DNA of 18,211 bases, from positions 1 through 18,211 of the forward strand of contig NZ_LSJY01000100.1 of NCBI RefSeq assembly GCF_001556865.1. The letters are read 5' to 3'. Below are positions 7,314 through 13,762 of the stretch, in pieces (position 1 is the stretch's first letter; each line of letters opens with the position of its first letter). The notes under the pieces were generated by a model. It worked only from the letters and a program-made list of their open reading frames with translations. It was not told where the DNA came from and searched no databases. Source of the DNA: Sphingobium sp. CCH11-B1. GTDB taxonomy: Bacteria; Pseudomonadota; Alphaproteobacteria; Sphingomonadales; Sphingomonadaceae. Position numbers and translations under genes: made by a program.

Positions 7314-8601
7314 GCTCCTCCTGATCGCGGGCGGCGCGGCGCTTGGCTTGGCAACATCTGCGGCCGCGCAGATGGACCATTCCAATATGCCGGGCATGAA
7401 GATGCCACCGCCAAAGACGACAACGGTGAAAAAGCCTGCCCCTAAGAAGCCAGCAGCGGCCAAGCCCGCCGCGCGCAAGAAGTCCGTGAAGCCCGCTGCC
7501 AGGTCGATACCGCGCGCGAAGGCGGGATCGGGGGCCAGGCCCGCCGCAAGTCGGTCCGCCAAGCCGTCGGCCCCTGGAACGGTCGTTGCCGATCCTCATG
7601 CCGGTCATGACATGACGGCCATGCCGGGCATGAATACGCCTGAAGCCAACCCAAATCCTGGCGCCGGGCACGACATGTCGGCGATGCCAGATACCTCCGG
7701 CGGTGCCGCCCCAGGCCAGCCAAGTGCCATGCAGGGCATGGACCATGGTTCGATGCAGGGAATGGATCAGGGTTCGGGCGCTATGCAAGGCATGGCAGGT
7801 CACGATATGGGAAGCATGTCTCCTCCGACCACGGGGACGACGATGGTCGGGACCAACCTGCCGGCCGGCAACGCTCCGCCGCCGCCGATCCCGACGGATC
7901 GGGCCGCGGACCAAGTCTACTCTGCCGCCGCTATGGCGCATTCGCAGCAGCATCTGCAGATGCACGGGGGACAGAATTTCTCGCAGATCATATTCAACCT
8001 GGCTGAAGTCCAGATCCGGGATGGACGCGATAGTTATCGGTGGGACGGTAGTGCCTGGTATGGGGGCGATATCAACCGGCTGGTGCTCAAGACCGAGGGC
8101 GAAGGGAATATCGGGCGCAGCCTGGAAGCAGCGGAGGTGCAGGCGCTTTATTCGCGCGCCGTAGGCCCATATACCGACATACAGCTTGGCGTCCGCTACG
8201 ACTTCAAGCCCAATCCCTCGCGTGTCTATGCGACGGTCGGCTTTGAAAGCCTTGCACCCGGCTTCTTCGATGTCGAGGGCGCGCTGTTCCTGTCCAACAA
8301 GGGCGACCTGCTCGGGCGTCTGGAAGGCTATTACGATCAGCGGATCACACAGCGGCTGATCCTTCAGCCACGCGCCGAGCTCAACTTCGCCGCGCAGGAC
8401 GTGCCGGAAATCGGCCTCGGCTCCGGCCTGTCCACGGCCGAACTCGGACTGCGCCTACGCTACGAGATCAGGCGGGAGTTCGCGCCCTATGTGGGTATAT
8501 CGTACGACCGCAGGTTCGGGGACACCGCCCGCCTCGCGCGCGCCCAAGGCCAGGGGGCGGCGTCGACCAGCCTTGTTCTGGGCATTCGCACATGGTTTTG
8601 A
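7303..8601 (+). CDS. copB: CopB, copper resistance outer-membrane protein
   Basis: A 432-residue protein. A signal peptide ends at about residue 23 (ATSAAAQ). Residues 24-185 are a low-complexity region with a Lys/Pro/Ala-rich part and then Met/His repeats (GHDMTAMPGM, GMDHGSMQGMDQ). From about 205 the CopB beta-barrel domain follows (QIIFNLAEVQIRDGRDSYRWDGSAWYGGD; SRAVGPYTDIQLGVRYDF; ending GIRTWF). It is thought to bind or vent copper at the outer membrane alongside CopA. The start ATG lies inside the end of copA. The variable Met-rich region is longer than in many homologues, so exact repeat number may differ by strain. Confidence 0.95.
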   Translation: MQFKLLLIAGGAALGLATSAAAQMDHSNMPGMKMPPPKTTTVKKPAPKKPAAAKPAARKKSVKPAARSIPRAKAGSGARPAASRSAKPSAPGTVVADPHAGHDMTAMPGMNTPEANPNPGAGHDMSAMPDTSGGAAPGQPSAMQGMDHGSMQGMDQGSGAMQGMAGHDMGSMSPPTTGTTMVGTNLPAGNAPPPPIPTDRAADQVYSAAAMAHSQQHLQMHGGQNFSQIIFNLAEVQIRDGRDSYRWDGSAWYGGDINRLVLKTEGEGNIGRSLEAAEVQALYSRAVGPYTDIQLGVRYDFKPNPSRVYATVGFESLAPGFFDVEGALFLSNKGDLLGRLEGYYDQRITQRLILQPRAELNFAAQDVPEIGLGSGLSTAELGLRLRYEIRREFAPYVGISYDRRFGDTARLARAQGQGAASTSLVLGIRTWF

Positions 8602-8626
8602 GGCCGATTGGGCTTTGTTGCGTTGA
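8600..8626 (+). promoter_or_regulatory. Possible weak ECF-type promoter before the DUF305 gene
   Basis: GAGGCC, 15-bp spacer, CGTTGA. Spacing equals that of the four better sites and the first element again overlaps the preceding gene's stop, but the hexamers are degenerate. This may be an internal promoter or chance. Confidence 0.25.
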
Positions 8627-8650
8627 CTAAGTCCAAGAAGGAGAAGCCCA

Positions 8651-9034
8651 ATGGTTAAGACGATTACAGTTCTGGCTCTGGCGGCGATGGCAGCGAGCCC
8701 AGCTTTGGCTCAGCAGCAGATGCAAGGCATGGACCACTCGAAAATGCAGGGCATGAACCACGACAACATGCCTGGCATGAACACGCCCTTCATGCCCGCC
8801 GAGATGGCGATGCACGAGAAAATGATGAGGGCCAAAGGCGCCAACGCAAGTGAGACGTGGGCCCGCAAGATGATTGAGCATCACCGCGGTGCGATTGCCA
8901 TGTCGCAGATCGTTCTCCGCCAGGGGCCCGATGCGAAGACCCGGCAAATGGCTCAGAAGTCTATTGCCGAGCAAAACAAGAGCATCGGTGAGCTTCAGGC
9001 GATGCTCCGGGCGATGGGCAAGCCTCCGCAGTAA
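8651..9034 (+). CDS. DUF305 family periplasmic protein, Met/His-rich
   Basis: A 127-residue secreted protein. The signal peptide ends at PALAQ (about residue 21). A short copper-binding-like segment follows (MQGMDHSKMQGMNHDNMPGM), then a ferritin-like DUF305 helix bundle with the hallmark MIEHHRGAIAMSQIVL and AEQNKSIGELQAML. DUF305 proteins often sit in copper loci, but their biochemical role is not established. AAGGAG at 8638-8643 is 7 nt from the ATG. It lies 49 bp after copB in the same direction and is probably in the same transcript, perhaps with its own weak promoter. Confidence 0.9.
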   Translation: MVKTITVLALAAMAASPALAQQQMQGMDHSKMQGMNHDNMPGMNTPFMPAEMAMHEKMMRAKGANASETWARKMIEHHRGAIAMSQIVLRQGPDAKTRQMAQKSIAEQNKSIGELQAMLRAMGKPPQ

Positions 9035-9041
9035 TTAAACC

Positions 9042-9080
9042 TCGTTCCTTTAGCCCTCAACGAGGGGGCGGGAGGAACGA
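9042..9080 (+). other. Nested hairpin between DUF305 and DUF411 genes
   Basis: Outer arms TCGTTCCT (9042-9049) and AGGAACGA (9073-9080) are exact reverse complements. Inside, CCCTC (9054-9058) pairs with GAGGG (9062-9066) around a 3-nt loop. It ends just before the AAGGAG ribosome site of the next gene. No T run follows, so an mRNA-stability, processing or translation-control hairpin is more likely than a terminator. Confidence 0.45.
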
Positions 9081-9096
9081 CCAAGGAGTTTTTTGC

Positions 9097-9693
9097 ATGA
9101 AGACAGCTTTGCGATCCGCGCTTACTGCCGCAGCCTTGTTGGTTCCGGTTGCCGTCAGCGCGGCCACCCCGATCGTTATGCACCGCGACCCCGGCTGCGG
9201 CTGTTGCGCCAAGTGGGCGGCACAGGTGCAGCAGCAGCTCGGGCGCCAGGTGCGCGTCGTCGATGATTCCAATCGCCCCGCGCTGCAGAAGCGCGCGGGG
9301 GTCCCTGCGGACGTCTCGTCCTGCCACACCGCAATCGCCGATGGCATGGCTTTCGAGGGCCACGTGCCGATTGCCGACATGAAGCGGGCTCTCGCGACCC
9401 GGCCCAAGGGCGTGCGGGGCCTCGCGGTCGGCGGTATGCCGCTCGGCTCGCCGGGAATGGAAGTGCCGGGCGTCAAGGCGCAGGCCTATGACGTGGTCGC
9501 CTTCGGTCCCGGCGGGCGCCGCCTGTTTTCAGGCTGGGGGCGGCAAGACGCGGCCGCCGCAGCTGGTGTAGCTCCACGGTCCAGTTCGTCTGGAAGAGCA
9601 GGCGAAGAGTTCACAAAAGGATTCGGGTCGGTGAGGAGAGAAGGCGGCATGCGCACCCGGGAATCGATGACCACGAATCAAGGAGTTGGGTGA
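9097..9693 (+). CDS. DUF411 (CopG-like) metal-binding protein with extended C-terminus
   Basis: A 198-residue exported protein. The signal peptide runs to about residue 23. The DUF411 core then shows the thioredoxin-like HRDPGCGCCAKW with C34, C36 and C37, S-C76-H77-T, EGHVP and RGLAVGGMPLGSPGMEVPG. Such proteins bind copper in the periplasm and are linked to copper resistance. The family normally ends soon after the RRLFSG-equivalent point (residue 145). Here about 50 low-complexity residues follow with no recognisable domain, which looks like loss of the usual stop. AAGGAG precedes the ATG. Its TGA overlaps the start of the next gene by one base. Confidence 0.88.
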   Translation: MKTALRSALTAAALLVPVAVSAATPIVMHRDPGCGCCAKWAAQVQQQLGRQVRVVDDSNRPALQKRAGVPADVSSCHTAIADGMAFEGHVPIADMKRALATRPKGVRGLAVGGMPLGSPGMEVPGVKAQAYDVVAFGPGGRRLFSGWGRQDAAAAAGVAPRSSSSGRAGEEFTKGFGSVRREGGMRTRESMTTNQGVG

Positions 9694-10418
9694 TGGGCGG
9701 TAAACGAGCCGGGGCCTTCGCTCTGCTCCTTGCGGTTGCAATGTCAGTAAGCACGTCGGCATCCGCGCATGAAGATCATGATGCGCTTGGGGCTGGTCCC
9801 GGGCCAGCCGCTAACAGCGCAGTCGAGACTCAGAACAAGGATGGAGCAGACGCTGGCGCCGGCCACATGGGTATGGGCTCTATGTCGACCGTGGACATGA
9901 ACATGGGCGGCCGCGACATCGCCGGCGACGACATGGGCATGGGCGGCATGCACGAGGAGACCGCCAACAAGAACAAGAGTTTCGGTGAACGGCTTGTGAG
10001 CTGGCTGGGCCGGCTGCACACCATGGTCATTCATTTTCCCATCGCACTGTTCATCGGTGCGTTCGGAGTGGAGCTGTTCGGGTTGTGGCGCCGCAACCGG
10101 GACTATCAGCATGTCGCACATATAATGCTGGTGGTCGGCGCGCTGGGAGCGATCGCGGCGGCGTTCCTGGGCTGGTTCGCGGGCGGGTTCTACCTGACCG
10201 ACCGCAACCCGATCCTGATGACGCATCGCTGGCTCGGGACGTTGATCGCGGTCTTCGGCGTCGCGCTGGCTTGGATGGCAGCGCGCCACCGTAAGGTTCC
10301 CGAGCGGTCGCGGACGTTGTACTGGATGGTGCTTGGCCTGATGACGCTCGCTATCTCCATCCAGGGGTTCCTTGGCGGAACCTTCATGCACGGCGGATTA
10401 TACCACTTGGCATTCTGA
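9693..10418 (+). CDS. DUF2231 family four-helix membrane protein
   Basis: A 241-residue inner-membrane protein. It has a signal-like N-terminus (to about residue 25), a Met/His-rich periplasmic segment at about 25-85 (HEDHD, GHMGMGSMSTVDMNMGG, MGMGGMHEE), then a DUF2231 core with four membrane spans, beginning RLHTMVIHFPIALFIGAFGVELFGLW and ending GLMTLAISIQGFLGGTFMHGG. The His of the first span is typical of the family, which may bind haem or metal; the role is unproven. I choose ATG 9693 rather than GTG 9690 because AAGGAG at 9680-9685 then has 7-nt spacing. It is last in the copA-led run. Confidence 0.85.
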   Translation: MGGKRAGAFALLLAVAMSVSTSASAHEDHDALGAGPGPAANSAVETQNKDGADAGAGHMGMGSMSTVDMNMGGRDIAGDDMGMGGMHEETANKNKSFGERLVSWLGRLHTMVIHFPIALFIGAFGVELFGLWRRNRDYQHVAHIMLVVGALGAIAAAFLGWFAGGFYLTDRNPILMTHRWLGTLIAVFGVALAWMAARHRKVPERSRTLYWMVLGLMTLAISIQGFLGGTFMHGGLYHLAF

Positions 10419-10469
10419 ACCGGTCCCGCTGTACGCATAAAGCGGTCATTTTCTGAACAGGGACGGCCG

Positions 10470-10498
10470 AGGGCGCGCCTTCACCGAGGACGCGCCCT
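10470..10498. terminator. Bidirectional stem-loop between convergent genes
   Basis: AGGGCGCG (10470-10477) and CGCGCCCT (10491-10498) form a perfect 8-bp stem, extended by CCT/AGG with one bulged base, and followed by TTT. It lies between the convergent DUF2231 and copper-storage genes, the usual site for a shared terminator. The short T run makes it a modest candidate. Confidence 0.6.
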
Positions 10499-10506
10499 TT
10501 GACTGA

Positions 10507-10911
10507 TCAGCGGATCGACTGAACTGCTTCGCTGCAGGCCTGCTCGCAACGACGGCAGTGTTCAGCGCAGATGCGGCAATGCTCGTGCGTGCTCGCATGC
10601 TTCTCGCATTCCTCCGCGCACAGCCCGCAGGCGATGGCGCAGGCTTGAAGAGCCGCAACCAGCGCTTGCTCATTGCTGCCGGTGCGGCGGGTGCCGAGCG
10701 AACCTGCCGCCAGGCAGGTGTCGGCGCAGTCGAGGTTCAGACGAATGCACTGGCGAAGCTGTGCGACCATCTCTTCCGCCAGACAGGCATCAGCGCACGA
10801 CGTGCAGATCTGAGCACATGAGTAGCACTCCTCAATACAGCGGATCAGTGCGTCGTTCGTGTTTCCCTTCACGTCCGGATGCGTGGCGATCATCTCTTGC
10901 ATGTGGTGCAT
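10507..10911 (-). CDS. Four-helix bundle copper-storage protein (Csp/DUF326-like)
   Basis: A 134-residue protein with 18 cysteines, nearly all in C-x3-C, C-x2-C or C-x6-C spacing along predicted helices (C25, 29, 32, 36, 39, 43; 55, 62, 66; 91, 95, 98, 102; 112, 115, 119, 122, 126). This is the pattern of Csp proteins, which line the inside of a four-helix bundle with Cys and store many Cu(I) ions as tetramers. There is no signal or twin-arginine leader, so it should be cytosolic, like Csp3. The start is ATG at 10911, with AGGAGAG upstream. None of the ECF-type motif is found upstream, so its control may differ from that of the neighbouring copper genes. Confidence 0.9.
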   Translation of the reverse strand: MHHMQEMIATHPDVKGNTNDALIRCIEECYSCAQICTSCADACLAEEMVAQLRQCIRLNLDCADTCLAAGSLGTRRTGSNEQALVAALQACAIACGLCAEECEKHASTHEHCRICAEHCRRCEQACSEAVQSIR

Positions 10912-11020
10912 GGTTCTCTCCTGTTCAGGTAGCGGTCACCCCCTGTCTAAGTAAGAGGTACGAACCTGAAATGTTCCGGCCTTTGCGTCGGACCGTTCGG
11001 CCGTTTTGGCGTATCGATTA

Positions 11021-11038
11021 ACCCCCGGCGCCGGGGGT
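11021..11038. repeat. Perfect 18-bp GC-rich palindrome
   Basis: ACCCCCGGCGCCGGGGGT reads the same on both strands. It lies 110 bp upstream of the copper-storage gene and 156 bp past the flavoprotein stop. It could be an operator or part of a transcription-stop structure. No T run follows on either side. Confidence 0.5.
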
Positions 11039-11074
11039 AGCGCACAGTTTCGACGGCCACGCCGCCTGCGCGCG

Positions 11075-11091
11075 CGCACCATCCTGGTGCG
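11075..11091 (-). terminator. Stem-loop downstream of the flavoprotein gene
   Basis: CGCACCA and TGGTGCG form a perfect 7-bp stem with a 3-nt loop about 100 bp after the minus-strand stop. It has no T tract, so intrinsic termination is uncertain. Confidence 0.3.
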
Positions 11092-11193
11092 GGATCATCG
11101 AACCGAGACGGGCCGTGTCGCCGAGCGCCGTGTGGTACGAATCAGCGCTCCGGTTTAGAGGGCTTTCACTCGTTGCACTGCCAATGGCTCACC

Positions 11194-12204
11194 CTAGGTC
11201 GGCGGTAGGCCCTGAGCCGGCCACAGCCCGGCCATGGCGGATGCCAATCCGCTGTCGCGGTCGCGCAACAGGTTATGGATTGCGGTCGCAGCGACCGCTG
11301 CTTGTCCGGTTGCGACGCTGATCTGATCGAGCCCTTCCACAACGTCGCCAACCGCGTAGAGGCTGGAAACCGAGGTTTGTTGGTGGGCGTCGGTCAGCAC
11401 GCATCCCGTTGCCGCGAGCTTCGCGCCCAGCGAAGTGGCAAGCCGCGTTCGAGGGGATGAGCCGAGCGCAGGGTAAAGCGTGTCGAATTGTAGCTCCAGG
11501 CCATTGGCCAATCGAACCTCGACACAATCGCCAAGACGCAGCTGCTCGACAGGCGAGGGCGCGACATCGACGCCCTGCTGGGTCAGCCTGGCAAATTCGG
11601 TCGGTGCGAGGTCGAGCGACCGTTCGGCGAGAAGCGTGACCTTGGCACCATAAGCGCGCAGGAATTCGGCTTCTTCAGCGCCATGGCGGTCGCAGCCGAG
11701 CACCGCCACGCTCATCCGCCGAGCCTCATAACCATCGCAAATCGGGCAGTAGCGGAGAAGGCCACGCGCGACGCCGATGTCATGCATCGCATCGGGCATC
11801 TCGGGACGTCGATTGACGACACCCGTCGCGAGCACGACGGTCCGCGCGTACAGGACGTTCGGTCCGCAACTTGCCGAGAAGTGATCGCCTGATGCGACGA
11901 TCGCGTCGATCTCACCGCTCTGGACCGTACCGCCATATTCATGCAACTGAGCCTGCAGGCGCGCAAGAAACGTGACGCCGGAAATGCCGCCGGGAAATCC
12001 TGGGAGGTTGTGCGAGCGCGGGATGGAGGCGGCGCGCCCCGCCGCCGCGTCGTAAACGACGCAGCTCCTGAGAAAGCGGGAAAGATAGATCGCGGTCGTG
12101 AGTCCAGCGGGGCCGCCGCCCACAATCAGACAGTCGATGACCTCCTCGGGATCGCCAGTCCAGCCTTGATTGGTCAACCGCAACCTCATCATTACCCCGC
12201 GCAT
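11194..12204 (-). CDS. Thioredoxin-reductase-like NAD(P)/FAD flavoprotein
   Basis: A 336-residue pyridine nucleotide-disulphide oxidoreductase. It has an FAD-binding Rossmann motif (VGGGPAGL at about 28-35), a redox-active C153-P-I-C156-D-G in the position of the CATC of thioredoxin reductase, a second nucleotide-binding motif (VAVLGCDRHGAEEAEF) and the C-terminal FAD signature YAVGDVVEGLDQISVATGQA. It probably passes electrons from NAD(P)H to a disulphide partner. No thioredoxin gene is nearby, so the partner is unknown; an envelope thiol carrier or the DUF411 protein are guesses. ATGs at 12204, 12192 and 12189 are all possible; none has a strong ribosome site. It shares a divergent, motif-bearing promoter region with copC. 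Confidence 0.88.
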   Translation of the reverse strand: MRGVMMRLRLTNQGWTGDPEEVIDCLIVGGGPAGLTTAIYLSRFLRSCVVYDAAAGRAASIPRSHNLPGFPGGISGVTFLARLQAQLHEYGGTVQSGEIDAIVASGDHFSASCGPNVLYARTVVLATGVVNRRPEMPDAMHDIGVARGLLRYCPICDGYEARRMSVAVLGCDRHGAEEAEFLRAYGAKVTLLAERSLDLAPTEFARLTQQGVDVAPSPVEQLRLGDCVEVRLANGLELQFDTLYPALGSSPRTRLATSLGAKLAATGCVLTDAHQQTSVSSLYAVGDVVEGLDQISVATGQAAVAATAIHNLLRDRDSGLASAMAGLWPAQGLPPT

Positions 12205-12277
12205 GCGCCCGGCGGGCCCGCGGCCCTACTCATTCGGACGGTAGGCGCAGGTAGAAAGCGCTCTGTACTCCCTTGTG

Positions 12278-12304
12278 AATACGCGCCGATGCCGCTTCCC
12301 CCTC
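12278..12304 (-). promoter_or_regulatory. ECF-type promoter of the flavoprotein gene
   Basis: On the minus strand GAGGGG (12304-12299), 15-bp spacer, then CGTATT (12283-12278). This matches the sigma-operon and copA sites except for one base in the second hexamer. It points at the flavoprotein start 73 bp away. Confidence 0.6.
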
Positions 12305-12338
12305 ATCAAGAGGGTGCGGCGGCACGAAAAAAGATCGT

Positions 12339-12365
12339 GAGGGATGACCCGTCCTGCTGCGTAAT
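12339..12365 (+). promoter_or_regulatory. ECF-type promoter of copC
   Basis: GAGGGA (12339-12344), 15-bp spacer, CGTAAT (12360-12365), ending 34 bp before the copC ATG. It differs from the copA site by one base in the first hexamer. It stands back to back with the minus-strand site at 12278-12304, with 34 bp between the two first elements. Confidence 0.6.
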
Positions 12366-12399
12366 ACAGGTGAACTCAACGGAAATGGAGATTACCCGC

Positions 12400-12768
12400 A
12401 TGCGTCGCTTGTTCATCACGACTGCCGCCGCCGCCGTGTTCTTCGCAGGCGGCGTGGCAAACGCGCACCCGAAGCTGGTGTCCGCCAGCCCCGCCGCCAA
12501 CGCGGCCGTCGCGACCCCGGAGAAGATCAGCCTCCAGTTCAGCGAGAAACTCGTACCTGCTTTCTCCAAGGCCGAACTGATCATGGCCGCGATGCCTGGC
12601 ATGGCGGCCATGAAGATGCCCAGCAGCGCCGCGGTCGGCTCCGACGGGCGTACGCTAACCATCATCCCCAAGCAGCGTCTTCCGCGCGGGCGTTACAACG
12701 TCGACTGGCAAGTCGTTTCCGGCGACACGCACAAAATCACCGGCAGCTACACCTTCACGGTGAAGTGA
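12400..12768 (+). CDS. copC: CopC, periplasmic copper-binding protein
   Basis: A 122-residue CopC/YobA-type protein of normal length. The signal peptide (MRRLFITTAAAAVFFAGGVANA) leaves an N-terminal His (HPKLVSASPA), the conserved Cu(II) ligand. The beta-sandwich then shows ISLQFSEKLVPAFSKAEL, a Met-rich loop (MAAMPGMAAMKM) that may hold Cu(I), and the closing D-T-H-K-ITGSYTFTV carrying the second Asp/His ligands. The frame is open far upstream, but the start is placed at 12400 because GGAG at 12387-12390 is well spaced and the signal peptide begins there; ATG 12385 would add five residues. CopC passes copper to CopD, encoded 4 bp downstream. Confidence 0.93.
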   Translation: MRRLFITTAAAAVFFAGGVANAHPKLVSASPAANAAVATPEKISLQFSEKLVPAFSKAELIMAAMPGMAAMKMPSSAAVGSDGRTLTIIPKQRLPRGRYNVDWQVVSGDTHKITGSYTFTVK

Positions 12769-12772
12769 GCGA

Positions 12773-13699
12773 ATGCTCGACTGGCCGACCGTCGCCATCC
12801 GCTTGGCGTTGTACCTGGTCCTGACGGTGCTGTTCGGCCTGTCGGCGTTCAGCCTCTATGGCCTTAGGCTCGGCGAGCGCGAGGATGCAATCGCTCTGCG
12901 GCCTTGGCTTTCGGGAAGTGCTGTGCTCGGGTTGCTGCTCTCAGCCGCTGGCCTGATCCTCATGGCCTCGTCGATGGCCGGATCTCCATTCTGGCCGGTC
13001 GACGAGGCCGCGGTGGCTGCCTTGCTCGGAGGGCCACCGGTTGGCTCCGCCTGGAAGGTGCGCATGGTAGCGCTGGTCATTGCCGGGGGCGCGGTCCTAC
13101 TGGCGCGAGGCAGAGCATCATGGCTGGCGATGGCCATGATTGCCGCCGCTACGGCGTTGGCGACACTCGCGTGGAACGGGCACGGTGCCATGGACGAGGG
13201 AAGCACCGGATGGCTTCACCTGGGCGCGGACATTCTCCATCTCCTCGCAGGCGGTATATGGGTTGGCGCACTGTTCGGATTGCTTCTCCTGATGATGCGC
13301 CGCGCCGAGGCGATCGATGCCGCGCACCTTCAGCTTACCCATCGGGCGCTGCACGGCTTCGGGGCGGTGGGCACGCTCGTGGTTGCCATTTTAGTGATCA
13401 CCGGCTTGATCAACAGCTGGCTGCTCGTGGGCCCAGCCAATTTCACGGCCTTGGGCACGACGCTCTACGGCTTGCTGCTGCTCGCCAAGCTGGTCTTGTT
13501 CGCAGCGATGCTGGGACTCGCGTCGCTTAATCGGTTCCGCCTCACGCCGGCCTTCGAACGCTCGATTGCCATGAACGATCATGACGGAGCGCTTATGACG
13601 CTGCGGGTCAGCCTGGCGGTCGAGACAACCTGCGTGATTGGTATCTTGGCGCTCGTAGCATGGCTCGGCACCCTCGCACCGCCCGCATCGGGCATGTAG
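12773..13699 (+). CDS. copD: CopD, copper transport inner-membrane protein
   Basis: A 308-residue polytopic protein of the CopD superfamily, with about eight hydrophobic segments, from LALYLVLTVLFGLSAFSLYGL to the C-terminal VETTCVIGILALVAWLGTL. Conserved family features include the WNGHGAMDEGSTGWLHLGADILHLLAGGIWVGALFGLLLL stretch with several His residues, and the NSWLLVGPANF loop. With CopC it is thought to move copper across the inner membrane. Only 4 bp separate it from copC, so the two form one transcription unit under the 12339 promoter. Confidence 0.93.
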   Translation: MLDWPTVAIRLALYLVLTVLFGLSAFSLYGLRLGEREDAIALRPWLSGSAVLGLLLSAAGLILMASSMAGSPFWPVDEAAVAALLGGPPVGSAWKVRMVALVIAGGAVLLARGRASWLAMAMIAAATALATLAWNGHGAMDEGSTGWLHLGADILHLLAGGIWVGALFGLLLLMMRRAEAIDAAHLQLTHRALHGFGAVGTLVVAILVITGLINSWLLVGPANFTALGTTLYGLLLLAKLVLFAAMLGLASLNRFRLTPAFERSIAMNDHDGALMTLRVSLAVETTCVIGILALVAWLGTLAPPASGM

Positions 13700-13762
13700 G
13701 TGAGGTTAGCTCTGCTGGGTCTGTTGATGTATTCAAAGGTGAACGAACGAGGGTAGCAAGTC

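Noticed and set aside
5709..7562. A 617-codon open frame on the minus strand opposite copA
   Set aside because: It is His/Arg/Ala-rich antisense to a certain gene with all copper motifs; high GC explains the open frame.
9062..9067. GAGGGG as a promoter element before the DUF411 gene
   Set aside because: No CGTA-type hexamer lies 15 bp downstream; the bases are explained by the hairpin.
11090..11120. A tRNA T-arm-like GGTTCGATGATCC on the minus strand
   Set aside because: The flanking bases do not form a T stem or acceptor stem and no anticodon arm is present.
11941..12399. Upstream extension of the copC frame
   Set aside because: It overlaps the flavoprotein gene on the other strand and both divergent promoters; the CopC signal peptide begins at 12400.
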